From NCBI GenBank assembly GCA_021904315.1, contig CM038915.1:12400001-12464000 (forward strand): a DNA stretch of 64,000 nucleotides, read 5' to 3'. The DNA comes from Sphagnum magellanicum (Eukaryota > Streptophyta > Sphagnopsida > Sphagnales > Sphagnaceae). The notes under the pieces were generated by a model, which saw nothing but the letters and a program-made list of their open reading frames with translations, made no database searches and was not told where the DNA came from. Shown piece after piece: positions 1 to 12,310 of the stretch. The translations under genes were made by a program, and so were the position numbers. Position 1 is the first letter of the stretch. Each line of letters begins with the position of its first letter.

Positions 1-3000
1 GCATCTTTTGCAAAAGCCTATCATTTTGTGAGTCTAGATGTGGTGTATGTATCTTTATTGTTATTGGTCACCTTCCTTCCCCAAGGTACATTTGCCTTGC
101 TATGCATGTTGGTCTACATAACCATTTTAGTGCCAAGGGAGAGAATCAAGAGGCTTTGAATAGGATGAACTAAACAATAAAAAACATATTTGAAGGAAAA
201 TCCAATTGCCTTTCCAAAGGTCATTTCTTGGAACTTGCTCAATGAGAGTTTTTGCAATTATTTGTGAAGAAATGCCTTGTCATGGATGGCAAGATATTGC
301 AAGGTGACACATTGTTTGAGGTGTTGGAAATTGTGTCCTCTCTCTTTAAGGAAAACAAGGTTAAACATTGTGTCTACATTCAAAGGACCTTTGGAATAGA
401 ATGGTCAATATTGCATATCAAACGCAATAGTATGTACAATTATACACAAGAAATTGCTTTTTAGGACATTCATTCAATGAACCTTATTTCTCGTTCAAAA
501 TGTCCACACATGGTCTTGGAAGTGGGGTGGAATTAATGAGAAGAATGACAAAAAGAGATTTTATTACCTTATTGGGTGATGTTTGATCACATCAAAAGAA
601 TGCATGATTGGACAACAATGGGGGCACATGTGTATGACTCTTCTTATTATTATTTATTGACCATTACTTTGTGTGAAATGAAAGAAGAAAACCTTGAATC
701 CCACAACTTGTTTTTGACATGTTTGAATGAATAGATGATGAAAGTTGGCTTGCCCAAGCTTTATTTTCACAGGTTTATGACTAATGCTAAAAGTGTAAAT
801 TATAATGCAATTTGTAAAGCTTACAATGGTCACCCAAATGCTCCCTTGGAGGGCAAGGAACATACATGCCTTTACCATTGGTGAGAAAGCTTATGAATCC
901 ACACCAAAAACTTGATACTTCTTGCTTTTAGGAAGACCACATTGATTTTTGTAGGTGATGGGTACAATTCCCAATCATGAGGGAATTTGAAATGAACCAT
1001 GCAAGGATTAAAGCTCAATGGAATGATTTAGGGGCAACAATTCCTACCAATGTTCTTAAATTTCAACAATGGCTATGTTGGTGGGTTAAAAGTCAACACA
1101 TTGGCTTATTACCTTGTGAATGAACTTGACCTTGAGGAGGAGGCTTTGGTGCCAACAACCAATCTTATTGAAAGTGTCCATTCCTCCATGTGGGTTTCTA
1201 CTAAAAATGGTTGCAAGGTGAAATAAATTTGTACATTGTCACTATGGATGACATGGTGAGGTTTGTGTTGCAACAATAATTTTATCATATGTTTCTATTG
1301 GCAATAAAATAGGCACATGACCCATCGAAGTATATTTACTTTTGCATGTGACTTTTCATTCACCAAGCTCAAATAAATTTACGAAGGTAGTTCATAATGT
1401 TGTTTCTAATTCTCCATTGCATTCCAGAGGAATTGGTTTGGAGGGTGAAACATGTACAATGGTTTTGAAAATAAAGTTGGATGGGAATTCACATAGACCT
1501 AACAAGGATGTTTGCACAATTAATGTACCCATAACAAATTATTTGCTTCCATCCACATATCAAAGTTTGGATATGCATGCATGCTTGCATTCCATTTTCA
1601 AATCCACAACCAAATGTTGGTGACACCATTTAAAACAGCTCACATGGAAAAATTCCCACCAACACAATGCCTTCAAAGTCCTGCCATGTTCCCACAACTC
1701 CATTTGGAGTGGTGATTCAATTTGGGGTTCTAATGGTGGAGAACTATGTTCACCATATTAGTGGCATCTTCAAAAGACAACCAATACAACAAGAATCACT
1801 TGTTGTGCAAACGGTGCTACTTGATGTTCAACATTCATAAAATGAGGGGGACCAATTGTAGCCCCTTGCTTCCTTAAACAACTTTCCAATCAACACTATC
1901 CCCAAGGCATTGAAATTTTTTTTTGCTTTTGTTCTAGTAATAAGGCCCATTGTGTTAGTGGAGTACCAAACTTGAAACACAACACACCCCTTCTTCTTCC
2001 CAATGTTTGGCATGTTAACCCAACCACAAATATTACTCAATGTGAGGTCAATGCATTGGGTTGAACACACTTTATTCTCATCCATGGCATACCTCTTGTT
2101 ACACCAACAATTGAGGTAATAGAATTACATATTCTTCTAAAAGTTGCACCCATCATTAGGAACGGACACAAAATTTGTGTGAGGCAATGCTTGCCAATGA
2201 ACATATCTAGGATGAAAGATGCTGTCACCTTGGATGCCAAGGTTGTCAACATCACTTTCACACCTCAAGGACATACTTTACATCTATGAACTACTAGTTC
2301 ATGAATCAATTTTTAACAACCTACCATGCACCTACTTTGTCACAATTAGTGTCTTCCCAAATTGCATTTGTTTAGATTTTTTTTCCAATGCAGCAAGCTT
2401 TAGACATGGTTACTTCCTTTCCTATAAGCACATGTATTACATCTATAATGTGTGTTTTTGGTAGGAAACAACCGCATGCACCAACCATCATTGAATCAAA
2501 ATGATGTAGAAAACATTTTGAAGCTAAATCCTTTTTAACCTTGTTCTGCTACTTGATTGCATATTTGGGAATATAGTTTCCAATTCATGGTTTGAAATTT
2601 TCAAATGTTAGTCAAGTGTTCATTGATTTTTGGTTTTTAATTAGTTCTTCTATAATGCTATCCATGAATAAAAATTATGCTTACATAGTGCCTACTTATG
2701 TATTGTTGCCCATTTCTTGTGTTGACTTTTGTTGCAACATTGTAACTTGTTGACAAAAGATTATAAACATTAGCTAATGGATCACAATTGTTGGAAAAAC
2801 AATAACAAAAACAATCGTTTCTTTTATTTGCTCCTTGGATTTTCTTTCTGTTGTGTTTTTTCATGTATATAACAAGTTTATACAATCACTTTTTCTAAAC
2901 TCTTTTGGTTGGATGTATTTCATCCATGAATGCAACATACTGATGAACATTTGAATGACATCCAAATGGATGGATGTCATTCATTCATTCATTCATCCAT

Positions 3001-3389
3001 TCTTGAATTGTATTTGTTTATACAATATGTAAATATTATGGTAAAAATTATGTATAATATATACTTTGAAGTTCATGAATGCCATCCAATATAAGGATGA
3101 CTTTCATACATTGGATGACATTCATTTATTAGTCTGCTTTGACCTACTGTTGGGCCACACTCTATGAAAGGGCACTCCCAACAACAATCCCCCCAAAGAG
3201 AAGAAGAAAAAAAGACCAATTCCTGTTCTAAAAAGTAAATTACAACTGACTGGATTCGTGTTCCACACAAAAGGGAATCAATCCACTTTTTGTAAAATTT
3301 GACCAAACGTTTCTACAAAGGGCCTTGGGTAAAGGGTTAGTGGTATCTTAGAGAAAAATCAAATTTTCAGGGCACATTTTGACAAAACC
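1..3389. other. AT-rich intergenic spacer
   Basis: No gene is recognisable here. The open frames on both strands are all under 100 codons, match no family I know, and are not joined by plausible splice sites. A short ATTC/ATCC-type microsatellite lies at about 2977-3003, inside a stretch where the words GGATGTCATTC and GGATGACATTC recur (about 2950-3125). The long open frames at 1342-1623 and 2219-2464 could be remains of a mobile element, but no motif supports this. Confidence 0.5.
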
Positions 3390-3462
3390 TGGAGACGGCG
3401 GGCATCGATCCCGCTACCTCTCGCATGCAAAGCGAGCGCTCTACCATGTGAGCTACACCCCC
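3390..3462 (-). tRNA. tRNA-Ala (anticodon TGC)
   Basis: Read on the minus strand, the 73-nt cloverleaf is complete. It has a 7-bp acceptor stem (GGGGGTG with CGTCTCC, including G-U pairs), U8-A9, a D arm starting GCTC, and an anticodon stem CTCGC/GCGAG around the loop TTTGCAT, giving anticodon TGC. The T stem is GCGGG/CCCGC with loop ATCGATG, and the discriminator base is A. The atypical T-loop beginning with A and the GGGATCGAT B-box resemble plant nuclear tRNA-Ala genes. No intron is present and no CCA is encoded, as expected for a nuclear gene. Confidence 0.95.
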
Positions 3463-3806
3463 ATTTGGACACCATTATTCCTCCAACTACTGACTTTATA
3501 GAGAAAATTGAGGCTATTTAGAAACAGACATTCTATCGCGTGTGCTTCATTCAGCATTCGTTTTTCCTATGGACTTGAAACTCGTAGACAAAAGGAACCT
3601 CAAACCTGGTGATTTATTTAATTTTTCCTTTTCTTTACAGCTGGCGTTTGTTGGCAAGCACCCGGTTTTTCCTATAGAATCGTCCTGGGGGACATCTTCA
3701 GGAGTAGATAGTGTCACTAATTTCTTGAATTTTTGGGCATCATATGCTGAAATAACTTTCCTTTTGCTGAAATCATTTTGTTTTCTCAAACTCTCTAACT
3801 CCAGTG

Positions 3807-4250
3807 TGTCTCATCAGGGTGTTAGGACAGCCAGGAGGGGCTAGTCTTTAAGAATCCAACTCTTGCAGACTTTTAAAGTGGGGATGATGCTACCTGAGTC
3901 TAAACAAATTACAGTGTAGAACTTTGACCTAGCCTGATCACCCCTGATCATCCAAATGTGTAGCTTTTCATTTGAATGTGCACAAGTTATGTAGAGAAGC
4001 CGCTAAGAAAGCAGAGCTATGGGAAAGGTGTAGCAAACAGTATCCAGTCAATCATGACACCTTTTCCCTTGGTGGGATGTATCAACTGCATCTGAAGTCC
4101 ATCTAAAGCAAGTTATTGGCATACTGCAACCATGAGAGGAGCAAATAGATGTCAGAAACCTTTCATCTACTATAACAATTGTTACTTGCACATTGTTTGT
4201 AATGTGGCCTCAACCCCCCTGGCTGTCTGTCCTAACACCCTGATGAGACA
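3807..4250. repeat. Inverted repeat with ~35-bp arms
   Basis: The left arm (3807-3840) begins TGTCTCATCAGGGTGTTAGG. The right arm (4211-4250) is its reverse complement apart from a 4-base ACAG repeat difference and a few changes near CCAGGAGGGG/CCAGGGGGGT. About 370 bp of unrelated sequence lies between them. Arms this similar suggest a foldback or small TIR element, but I see no clear target-site duplication at either side. Confidence 0.6.
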
Positions 4251-5045
4251 ATCCACCAATTAGAAGCACTATGTGAGGGCTGTTCAAAGGTGACCTTGAC
4301 TGGCAACCTGAACATGGGCAATCATTTTGAAGTGTATGCAATAGAGAATCCACAACAAGCATGAAAAATATGAATAAGAGATGTATTAAGACACTGCCAA
4401 TGCATTTACCATATGATCCATCAGCAAGCAAGGGTTGCAACAGAGACTTTAGTTGGTCTCAAAAAGGTATCTGAATTGCCTTGATTGAGACTTTGGTTGT
4501 ACATTGACATCTCTTGTCATCCGCACTGCATGATTCCCAATTGTACTCGGACATCTCCACACTACTAGAGTGGGATGCACTTTGTAACAATAGTTCAGCA
4601 GCCCACATTTTGTTCCCTGCAAACCCTTTTCTTTATTTGGAAAGGCTCCTGCTCTTGTCACAATTTCTCTTTGCCAGGACAGCATGTTGTGCTTCACTTG
4701 TTATTACACTCTAGTTGCCTCATTGAGACCTCAACCACCACATCAATTCCAAGGTATTAACAGCTTCAGAGTTCTCCGCATCCATCCAACTCAGTTGCCC
4801 TGCTGCTGGAGGTTGGGTCATACTATCCCCTTGTGGATATGAGACAGGATGCCCAATTGGGGTACACATTAAGGTGAAGTTCCAAACAAGCTGGTACTGT
4901 TCCCCTTCTTTCAATGATGGTCCTGGCTGGATATGGTACAAGGGGCAGGTGGTTGTAGCTAGAGCTGCTCCCTTAGACAGAAGACAAGCATTTTCAGCTT
5001 TCTTGTAAGTGGAAAACAACAGTGATGCTGGGTGAGAATTATGGC
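4251..5045. other. Region downstream of the GT43 gene (likely 3' UTR and spacer)
   Basis: This lies immediately 3' of the GT43 stop codon (minus strand) and should contain its 3' UTR. Open frames at 4449-4697 and 4720-5148 on the minus strand have no recognisable domain. The second overlaps the terminal GT43 exon in another frame and is treated as a shadow. Confidence 0.4.
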
Positions 5046-8000
5046 CTAAGCATCTTGTTGCAGAGGAAGGTTTGCACTTAGTGGTGAGTTCATTGTCCAG
5101 CCAGATGGATAAGGAAGCCCAGACACAGTTTCTAGATGTAGATGCCACACCATGACCTTAGAACACCCTGGAGGCCGACCTTCCATTTGGCTTTCATCTG
5201 CTACCAGTTGTTCTATGAATGTTGTCTCCTGCACCCACACAAAGCCCGTCAATCAAAAAACCACCACTGAAGAACATTCAACCATGGCCTGTAGTCTTGA
5301 GATCTGGGAACACATCTATGAATTTGCAGAGAAATCCCCATGATAATTTGAAGGGAACACAACAATGATTGCAGACATAACCTTATGAGAGTCACCCACA
5401 AATTGTCAGACCATCACCTCTATCACCAATAGCAGTGATGAGCTGCCATGAATACCCACTGACTTCATCAGCTCCTGAGGGTAGGAGTAGATTAGTATAT
5501 AATAATCTGGCCAAAAATCTGGACGACCCATTATACAACATCTGTGCCCTGAGTCTTTGTTACATTTCCAGAAGAAAAAGGAAAGATATGATCAAGATTT
5601 TCACTAGCACACAAGAGACACAGCTAATTTTAAAAGTCAGTAGTATCCTCCTTCAAGCTGCAACATGCTTGCGAGTGTAAGCTTCATTTCATTTTATCTC
5701 ATCCCTGTAAAAGCAAGCATCTAAGCCAAAAGCAACCAGAGTCCACATAGAGGGTAGTGGTAGGGGCCTTCTGCACCCTGAATATATCCTCTAAGCTCAT
5801 CATTAGTGGCTACTTTGATGCAGAACATCCACTAAAGCCACTGGAACACATATCTATGAAATTGCAGTGCCGAGAACACTAGATACTATCCCTGACAAAG
5901 TGGACATCTGTCTAATTGAGCTCAACTATATACTTCTGCCAACCACTGGTCAGGTAGTTACATATCTAAAAAATTGTAGACAAACCTCCACAACAATTTG
6001 AAGGTATGACAATCATTGCAGTCATAACCTTATGAGAATCACTCACAAAGTATCAGACCATCACCTTCATCACAAATAGCAGTGACAAGCAGCCATGACT
6101 ATCCACTGACTTCATCAGCTCTTGAGGGTGGGATTAGTATATAACAATCTGCCCAAAGCTGGAATCCTCAGTCTCTGTTGCATCAGAAGCAACAATAAGA
6201 CTGAGTCATGATACTGGTTAGCAACCACGAGACAAAGGTATTACACTGGAAAAGGTTGATTGCTGAGACTTGTCTTCAAACAAAGGGAACAACAAGTTCC
6301 CTATCCCTTATATTCTATCCGCTCCTCATGTGCTTTCATACTGCTAACTTTTGTAATGAAGTGTTTTTGGTTAAATGGCTGCAGACTGTTGAAAATTGCA
6401 ACCCTGAAAAATAACCTCACCAGTTTAATATAGCAACCTATCCAAGTGAGTTTTAGTTGTCATCCAATCTGTAGCTTGGGGAACTTTAATTTCAGAAGAA
6501 CCACTGGAAATATTGTGAAGTGAAATGAGGGAAAACTCTACATTGTAACCCTAATTGTAGCTAGCAAGCACACACAGGAATTGGTTGAAGTAATTGAGGA
6601 GCAGGAAGAGACCTGAAACCCTTCTTTGACCGTATCAAGCTGTCGAATGGGATCCAGAGATGGTCGGTGCCATCTGTCAGGGTCCCAAAGAATGGTACTG
6701 TTGAAGGCAAAGCCTGACATATCAACATGAAACCTCCTCAGCCTCTTGCTCTTTTCATTTGTGTGCCAACCTATGACTTTCTCACCATCACACACCGGCC
6801 CCTCCAGTACAGTCCTTGACTTACTGTGTGCCAGCATCCCTACCAGCCATGTGCCAAATCGCCTGTGAAAGAAGATAACTCTCATGAGCTTCAAGAAATC
6901 TCCATACTCATGATTAAGAAAGCAAATAAAGGTTAAAGCTTCTCCTTTTTAAGTCAAAGAAAGACTTCCAGATAAGGACTTAACGGAGCTGAGAGAAAGA
7001 ACAACACAAAAAGGGACAAAACTAGAACCAAAACAAAAAATTACACACATGTGCTGTATGAACAACAGTGACAGTCTTTCATTTGCTCATGGACCATGAA
7101 CAGTAACATGTATGATGGTGACTGTGAAAGAAGACAACAAAAAAGTGTTGAGCTGTGCACTCAGTGACCTGAAAACTGTGAATGGAACTGACCTAAATTA
7201 AGAAACACCTGGCTTAAATGCTTGCAACCATACCACATACATCTTCATATGGAACCTGGAAAACATTAAAAGAGCCAAAAGATATTGGTTGTACCTGATT
7301 TGCCGGAGCTCCTCAAAGAGCTCCAGAGTATACACATTGTCATCATCAGCAAAGTAGACAATGCCATCAAGCTGGTGCTGCTCAATGTGAGCCAATGCAA
7401 CATTTCGTTGATGGATCCCACGGTCCTTTATATTTGTGAGATTTTTCTCACATACAAGATGCCGGTACATGATCCCTGTTTGTCGCAAGAGAGATGCTGT
7501 CTCTAGAGACTGTGCCCCCATCTCTACCACAATCCAGAGGAAGGGTGGAGGGACAAGCTTCAGCGTGTGTGCCAGTCTCGTCAAATAATATGCCTGAAAT
7601 GCTCTGTTGTATGTTGGTGTTACAACTATCAGAAGCTTGTGGGGTTCCAAGACCTTAGTGACTCCGTACTGAAGACCTGAAGCCAATTTACAGACGTTAT
7701 TAATGTGTGAATCTAACTGTGGGAAGTAACATCCATGCTGTCCAGCAGGGCACAGCAGCTCTCTTTCACAAAAAACCTTTTTCCTGGATCCAGATTGGCC
7801 ACGATCACTTGCTCAGGCTGCTCAATGAAACAGCAAACATATAGATACTACAAATCAGGAATCAGGCCTAATTGAGAAGTATTCGTTGAGAAGGTCAGTC
7901 AATTCCACAGCAAGGCAGATTCGAATTGAGCTTTTGAGCCTAAACCAAGATCCATCCACTGTCATTGTCAAGTCTTCATGAGTGTGTGCCTGAAGAGCTT

Positions 8001-8613
8001 GCACAGAAGAAGGGAAGTAAGCTTGTTCTTCTACCAAACTTCATATTGCCATAGATCTCCCTCCGAACATAATTCCAACATCAGACCCTAAAATCCTCAA
8101 GTCCTAACAATGACCTAGGAATCTTCCAGACACGCAAAAGCAGCGAGAAAGAAACAACAGACAGAAAAAGAACCTGGATCGAGCATGATTGACGATAGAT
8201 TAGCAATAGCATCGACCCCAACAAGCTCCCTGGACTTGGTACCAATTCCACTCGTCTCCTCCAACGCATTCGCCACTTCCCCGGAGCTTGCCACATTCTC
8301 GACTTTGATACCTTCGATAAAATCAGAAGAAGCAAGATCTTGCCCCGACTTTGCAGTGTCAGAAGAAGAAGAAGAAGAAGAAGTCCAGTTGTCGGGTGTC
8401 AAGAGCCCTAGTAACACGCCTACTATGAAACACATCCCGAGCACAATAGGGAACCTTTTCCAAGGACTTCGCCGCGATGACGACTTCCCAGACCTATCTG
8501 CCATCCCTTGGCTACTATTATTAATCCCTAATCTGAGCAACGAAGGAGGAAACAACGCAAAACCTTGCGAAACCACAGCAGACACAGGAGATAAAACAAC
8601 ACAACTCTGCTGA

Positions 8614-8645
<32 letters not shown>

Positions 8646-8744
8646 CAGAGGACTCACTCGGATTGCACAAGAGGAAGCACACGGAACTATAAATCCTTCT
8701 TGCTCAAACTTCGTGGAAGACAAAGTCCTTCTAAGTGCAGCCAT
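5046..8744 (-). CDS. IRX9H: GT43 glycosyltransferase, IRX9H/IRX9-like (xylan backbone synthesis)
   Basis: I read four exons with consistent GT-AG phases: 8744-8174, 7676-7295, 6862-6613 and 5228-5046, giving 461 residues. Residues 1-97 are low-complexity (ten glutamines at 34-43) and basic. A hydrophobic segment at about 98-115 is a type II Golgi membrane anchor. The GT43 domain starts near residue 200 ([11 protein letters not shown]) and carries the nucleotide-sugar/metal motif FADDDNVY at about 299-306. Exon 3 has the conserved EGPVC and [17 protein letters not shown] segments; exon 4 begins [12 protein letters not shown] and ends with the LPYPSGW tail. These features match Arabidopsis IRX9H/IRX9L better than IRX14. 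Family knowledge: GT43 proteins are needed with IRX14 and IRX10 types to elongate the xylan backbone. IRX9-type members may be structural rather than catalytic, though here the DDD motif is intact. The last intron is about 1.4 kb and contains a duplication. The ATG chosen is the first in frame and gives the family-like start MAALRRTLS. Confidence 0.88.
5310..6165. repeat. Direct duplication inside the last intron of the GT43 gene
   Basis: About 180 bp at 5340-5525 recurs at about 5990-6165 in the same orientation. Both copies contain ATAACCTTATGAGA, CAGACCATCACCT and CACTGACTTCATCAGCTC in the same order. A shorter upstream match (GAACACAT..CTATGAA) at about 5308 and 5850 suggests that the original duplicated unit was longer, with a period near 550-650 bp. 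The copies differ at many positions, so the event is old. Confidence 0.7.
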
Positions 8745-9020
8745 GAGAAATGGTTATATATTTTTGCATCAGGAAAAATTAGAACAAGCCGTAGTATTAT
8801 CCATCTCCGAGAATCTCCTCTTTCTTCGCCTCCATTTCCTCCTCTTCCTTCCCATTGCTACAGCCGTTCCTGCCCGCATCTGCAAGCATTCCTCCCCCCG
8901 GGCGCGCTCGTTCCTCCAACAACACGTTCGTCAATCCTTTCTCCCAATAAAGCTTACGTTCTGTGAGCTGGCTCTCTCCCAAGACACCGAATCCTTTTTG
9001 CGGGACAGACGAGGAGAAGG
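8745..9020 (-). promoter_or_regulatory. 5' UTR and promoter-proximal region of the GT43 gene
   Basis: This stretch upstream of the minus-strand ATG is pyrimidine-rich on the plus strand and contains CpG-rich patches near 8870-8920 (CGGGCGCGCTCG), unlike the AT-rich DNA beyond about 9100. That fits a transcribed leader and core promoter. A TATATAA-like word lies only about 15 nt before the ATG, too close to serve as the TATA box. No transcription start can be fixed from the sequence. Confidence 0.4.
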
Positions 9021-9110
9021 AAGAAGGTCATGAGGAGGACCCCACAAAATTATCACCGTCCCTAAAGCTATTTTTACTATTTTACCACCTTGTGAAAAAC
9101 CATTTTGTAC
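9020..9110. repeat. Outlying copy of the 11-12 kb tandem repeat unit
   Basis: The block AGGAGGACCCCACAAA..TATCACCGTCCCTAAAGCTA.. matches the units of the array at 11.1-12.0 kb, including the preceding word GGACAGACGAGGAG (compare GGACAGATGAGGAG near 11527). About 2 kb of unrelated DNA separates it from the main array. Confidence 0.6.
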
Positions 9111-11050
9111 CATGGTACCAATGACCAACCTTGGGTGAACCAGCACCCAGGTTGGTCAACCATAGCATTGTACAAATCCCAAAATTCATTTAAATTATTT
9201 TTAAATATTACAGATATCCCATGTCAAGACTAAATCAGGGTCTTTAAATTCAAATCTAACATTTTTTGAGTTTTTCCAATCTTTTAGTCCTTGAGGTGTT
9301 ATATTGTATTTGTAATTAGTCTTTGAATCTTATGAGAATCCAATTTTGTTTTATGCAAAATAATTGTGCATGATGTAGTGTGAAATGTTTTTGTGATCAT
9401 TGCAAAAGATATGAAATTTCATATTCATGAGAGTAAATTCATGTTTTTTCACCTTTCGTTCTATAGTTTTCGTGCTAGCGAGTCAACAATGTGTTATTAT
9501 TCAATGGTGTTTGCATGTTCGCAAACATTGGAATTGTTGAACACACATTCAAATTAATTTGATATAATGGGTTTTTTTTTGTAGGGTTGCAACAAAATTA
9601 CAATTCAAGTGAAGGATGGTCTTTTATCATAATCAATTCTTAACAAACATGTTTTTTCTTCTAGTTATAGAGGTCTTTAGATGTTCACACTAGTAAGCGA
9701 ACAGGTTCTTTTATCAATGTGCCAACATGACATGAAGAGCAAAAAGCGCTGAAAATCCTCCTTTCTCAATTTTGCTCACATTTTATAAGCAAAGGACATG
9801 AGTGATGTTGTAGTGTGCCCATGTGATCTCTATTTTGAGACATGTTATTGCGGTAGGTGAGAGTTCTTTCAAGGGGGTCCTCCCCTTTCATTATTTGATA
9901 TGCTTCTCACGAAAAGAGGGGGTTCGAGAACTTGAGTGTTCCTTGATGGTTTGCCCTCATTTGATGGTTCTTTTGTCTTCTTGGATGGGTCCTTGCTTTA
10001 TATTCCTTGTATTCCCCCTCTTTTTTGGGGTGCTTTGATTCATTTATGATTGCGAGGGTTTCGTCATCATTTTTTGGGCTTAATATAGGCTTAATATGGT
10101 CACTAAGAGGCCTCACTCAAAAAGGTACCTCAAGGTACCAACATGAGTGCTGGTTCACCCTGGCCAGCCAGGCTGAACAAGCACCCACACTAGTAACTCC
10201 ACCTTCTTGAGCGAGGTCTCTTATAGTGACCAAATTAAACCCAAGAAATGTTATATTTGGACTCAAAGACCAGGATTCAGTCTTATCGTTGAATATTTAT
10301 AATATTTAGATGCAATGTAAAAGAATTTTGCAATTTTTATCAATGTTTTTTAATTCTTGATTTCAAAAGGGACCTTTTGGTCTGGGTTTTTTTTAAATAA
10401 AATAAAAATGAAATCTTCCATTTGATCTTTAGATCAGTTCTTCACATTTTAAAAACCTCTAGTTCCAATCATTTTCACAATTATTATTTTAGACTTGGTC
10501 TAGTTTAAGACCATTTTTTATTCCATTTATCGTCTACGCACAATTAAAGAATTAAATTTTTTTGTGTCATGTGAGTTTGTTCAACTAATGCACATAATTC
10601 AAAATAAAAAATATTTTATTAATTATGTAAAACCAATCAAATGCAATAATTTGCTTAAACTCATGGGTCAAAGTTATACATTTTTTAATAAAATTGTATT
10701 TATCCACCTAACAAACTTGAACTTGGTTTTAAAAAAGACAACACTTTGGTTTTGTAACCAGAATCAGAACTTGAATTTTTGAAAAAAATAATTGTGAGGA
10801 AAATCTGGTCTGAAGCCAATTAATGGAACTGATCGAGGGTTAATCTACAGTTAACCATCGATTTCAGACCAAGTTAATCGAAACTTGAACCAAAACCGAG
10901 TCTGATTCCAAAACCAGAATGGAAACCTAATTTTTTTTTCAAGAAGCCAAACCAGAACTGGAACCTGAGGTTCCATTTTTGTGTGGAACTGGAACCAGAG
11001 GTTCTTCATGAAAGGCAAGAGCTGCCCAACACTAGTTTTTACCATGGTAC
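9111..11050. other. AT-rich segment lying between copies of a tandem repeat; possible insertion
   Basis: No gene is seen. The left end contains TACCATGGTACCAATG and CCTTGGGTGAACCAGC. The right end contains TACCATGGTACTAATG and, inverted, GTTCACCCAAGG. Similar words (GGTACC, GCTGGTTCACCC) occur at 10130-10165. The flanking DNA on both sides is the same repeat unit, so this may be an inserted or foldback-type element, but terminal repeats and a TSD are not clean enough to prove it. Confidence 0.35.
10070..10256. repeat. Foldback repeat (hairpin-forming), arms of about 50 bp
   Basis: The left arm, around GGTCACTAAGAGGCCTCACTC (about 10073-10128), is matched in inverted orientation by GAGCGAGGTCTCTTATAGTGACC (about 10208-10250). 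GGGCTTAATATGG on one side mirrors CCAAATTAAACCC on the other. The spacer is about 70-80 bp. The transcript or single strand would form a long imperfect hairpin. Confidence 0.6.
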
Positions 11051-11089
11051 TAATGCTGGTTCTCGTTCACCCAAGGCATCATGGCCAAC

Positions 11090-11990
11090 GTTAATTTACA
11101 CCTACTAAATGCACACTAAGTCCTTTTTACCATCCCTAAGCAATTTTACTATTCACCACATGGTAAATTAAAGCATTCATCATCAACAAACAATGTTTTA
11201 CCCCTACTAAAATGCACTTCACGACCTTTTACCATCCGTAAGCTATTTTAGAACTATGCATTACATGTTATTATTTTTTTAACCTACTGAAACCCAAATG
11301 TGGAAATCTGTGAATTTTATTAAAATATTTTTCGAATTCTGGCTATTGAAAATCCCAAAATTACTTCATTTCCACTTTTCTATTCTAATTTCTCTTTTTG
11401 GAAAGATTTCGCCAGTAAACAAAAAAAGGCTGTTTATCACAGTCTCAAAGCTATTTTACTATTAACCATGTGGTTACTATTCACCTATATTTTACCCTAT
11501 TAAAATGCACTACAAGTCCTTTATCAGGACAGATGAGGAGGAGGACCCCTCAAATTATTACCGTCCCTAAGCTATTTTACTACTACCAGAGTAAAACATT
11601 TGTCATCATCAACATTTTACCCTTGTTAAGTACACCAAGACGATTAGGAGGAGGAAGCGGCCCCACAGATTATTACCGTCCCTAAGCTCATTTACTAGTG
11701 CCACGTAACAGAACATTCATCATCGTCAACATTTGACCCCTGCTGAATGCACCACGATAGAAGGAGGACCTCCACAAATTATTACCGGCCCTAAGAAAAT
11801 TTACTATTTACTGCATAGTGAAACAACAAAAACACCGTCAACAATTCACCCCTACCAAACGCACCACAAAAGTCTTTTTAGGGAGACGATCCCACAATTA
11901 TTGCCGTCCCTAAGCTATTTACTATTTTCCCACAGAGTAAAACAATCAATCATCACCCAAGATTTTACCCCCACTAAAAAAAAAGTAAAG
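11090..11990. repeat. Tandem array of degenerate ~110-bp units
   Basis: The units share the ordered words ACCGTCCCTAAGCTATTT, a run ending CA..TGGTAAAACATTCATCATC, CATTTTACCCC, and TGCACCACAAGTCCTTTT. They recur about every 105-120 bp from near 11090 to 11990, with seven or eight copies visible. One divergent stretch without the motif (about 11280-11440) interrupts the array. No protein is encoded consistently; small open frames here are coincidental. Confidence 0.75.
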
Positions 11991-12218
11991 TTGCACCTCC
12001 ATAGTGTATAGATCCTACAGAATCAAATTTGTCATCCAGTAGAAATCTATGATTTTTTAAAAAAAATTCTAAATATATGTGAATGTAGGAAATCTAGGAA
12101 TTTTTTTAATATTCCCCGAATAAGTTGGACTAATAGGAAATCTAGGAATTTTTTGAATAGTTCCTGAATAAATTTTTGAATAATAGGAACTCTAGGATAT
12201 TTTTTTAATACTTTTCTG

Positions 12219-12310
12219 TAAGGCCCCTGCTAGGGGCTGTACATGACCTTACAGGTTTTGTAAGGTTCCTGCTAGGCTGTACATGACCTTACATGTTTTG
12301 TAAGGTCCTC
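12219..12310. repeat. Short direct and inverted repeat cluster (GTAAGG..CCTTAC)
   Basis: A unit of about 38 bp (TGTAAGG, CCTGCTAGG, CTGTACATGACCTTACA) is repeated directly at about 12219 and 12258, with a third partial copy near 12299. Each unit begins GTAAGG and ends CCTTAC, so each can also fold on itself. Confidence 0.6.

Noticed and set aside
1..2500. A decayed transposase or retroelement at the left edge
   Set aside because: The composition and broken frames suggested one, but I found no catalytic motif, terminal repeat or ordered signature in any frame.
8185..8966. Plus-strand open frames opposite GT43 exon 1
   Set aside because: They are antisense shadows of exon 1 and its leader; their Glu and Leu runs are the complements of the Ser and Gln codon runs.
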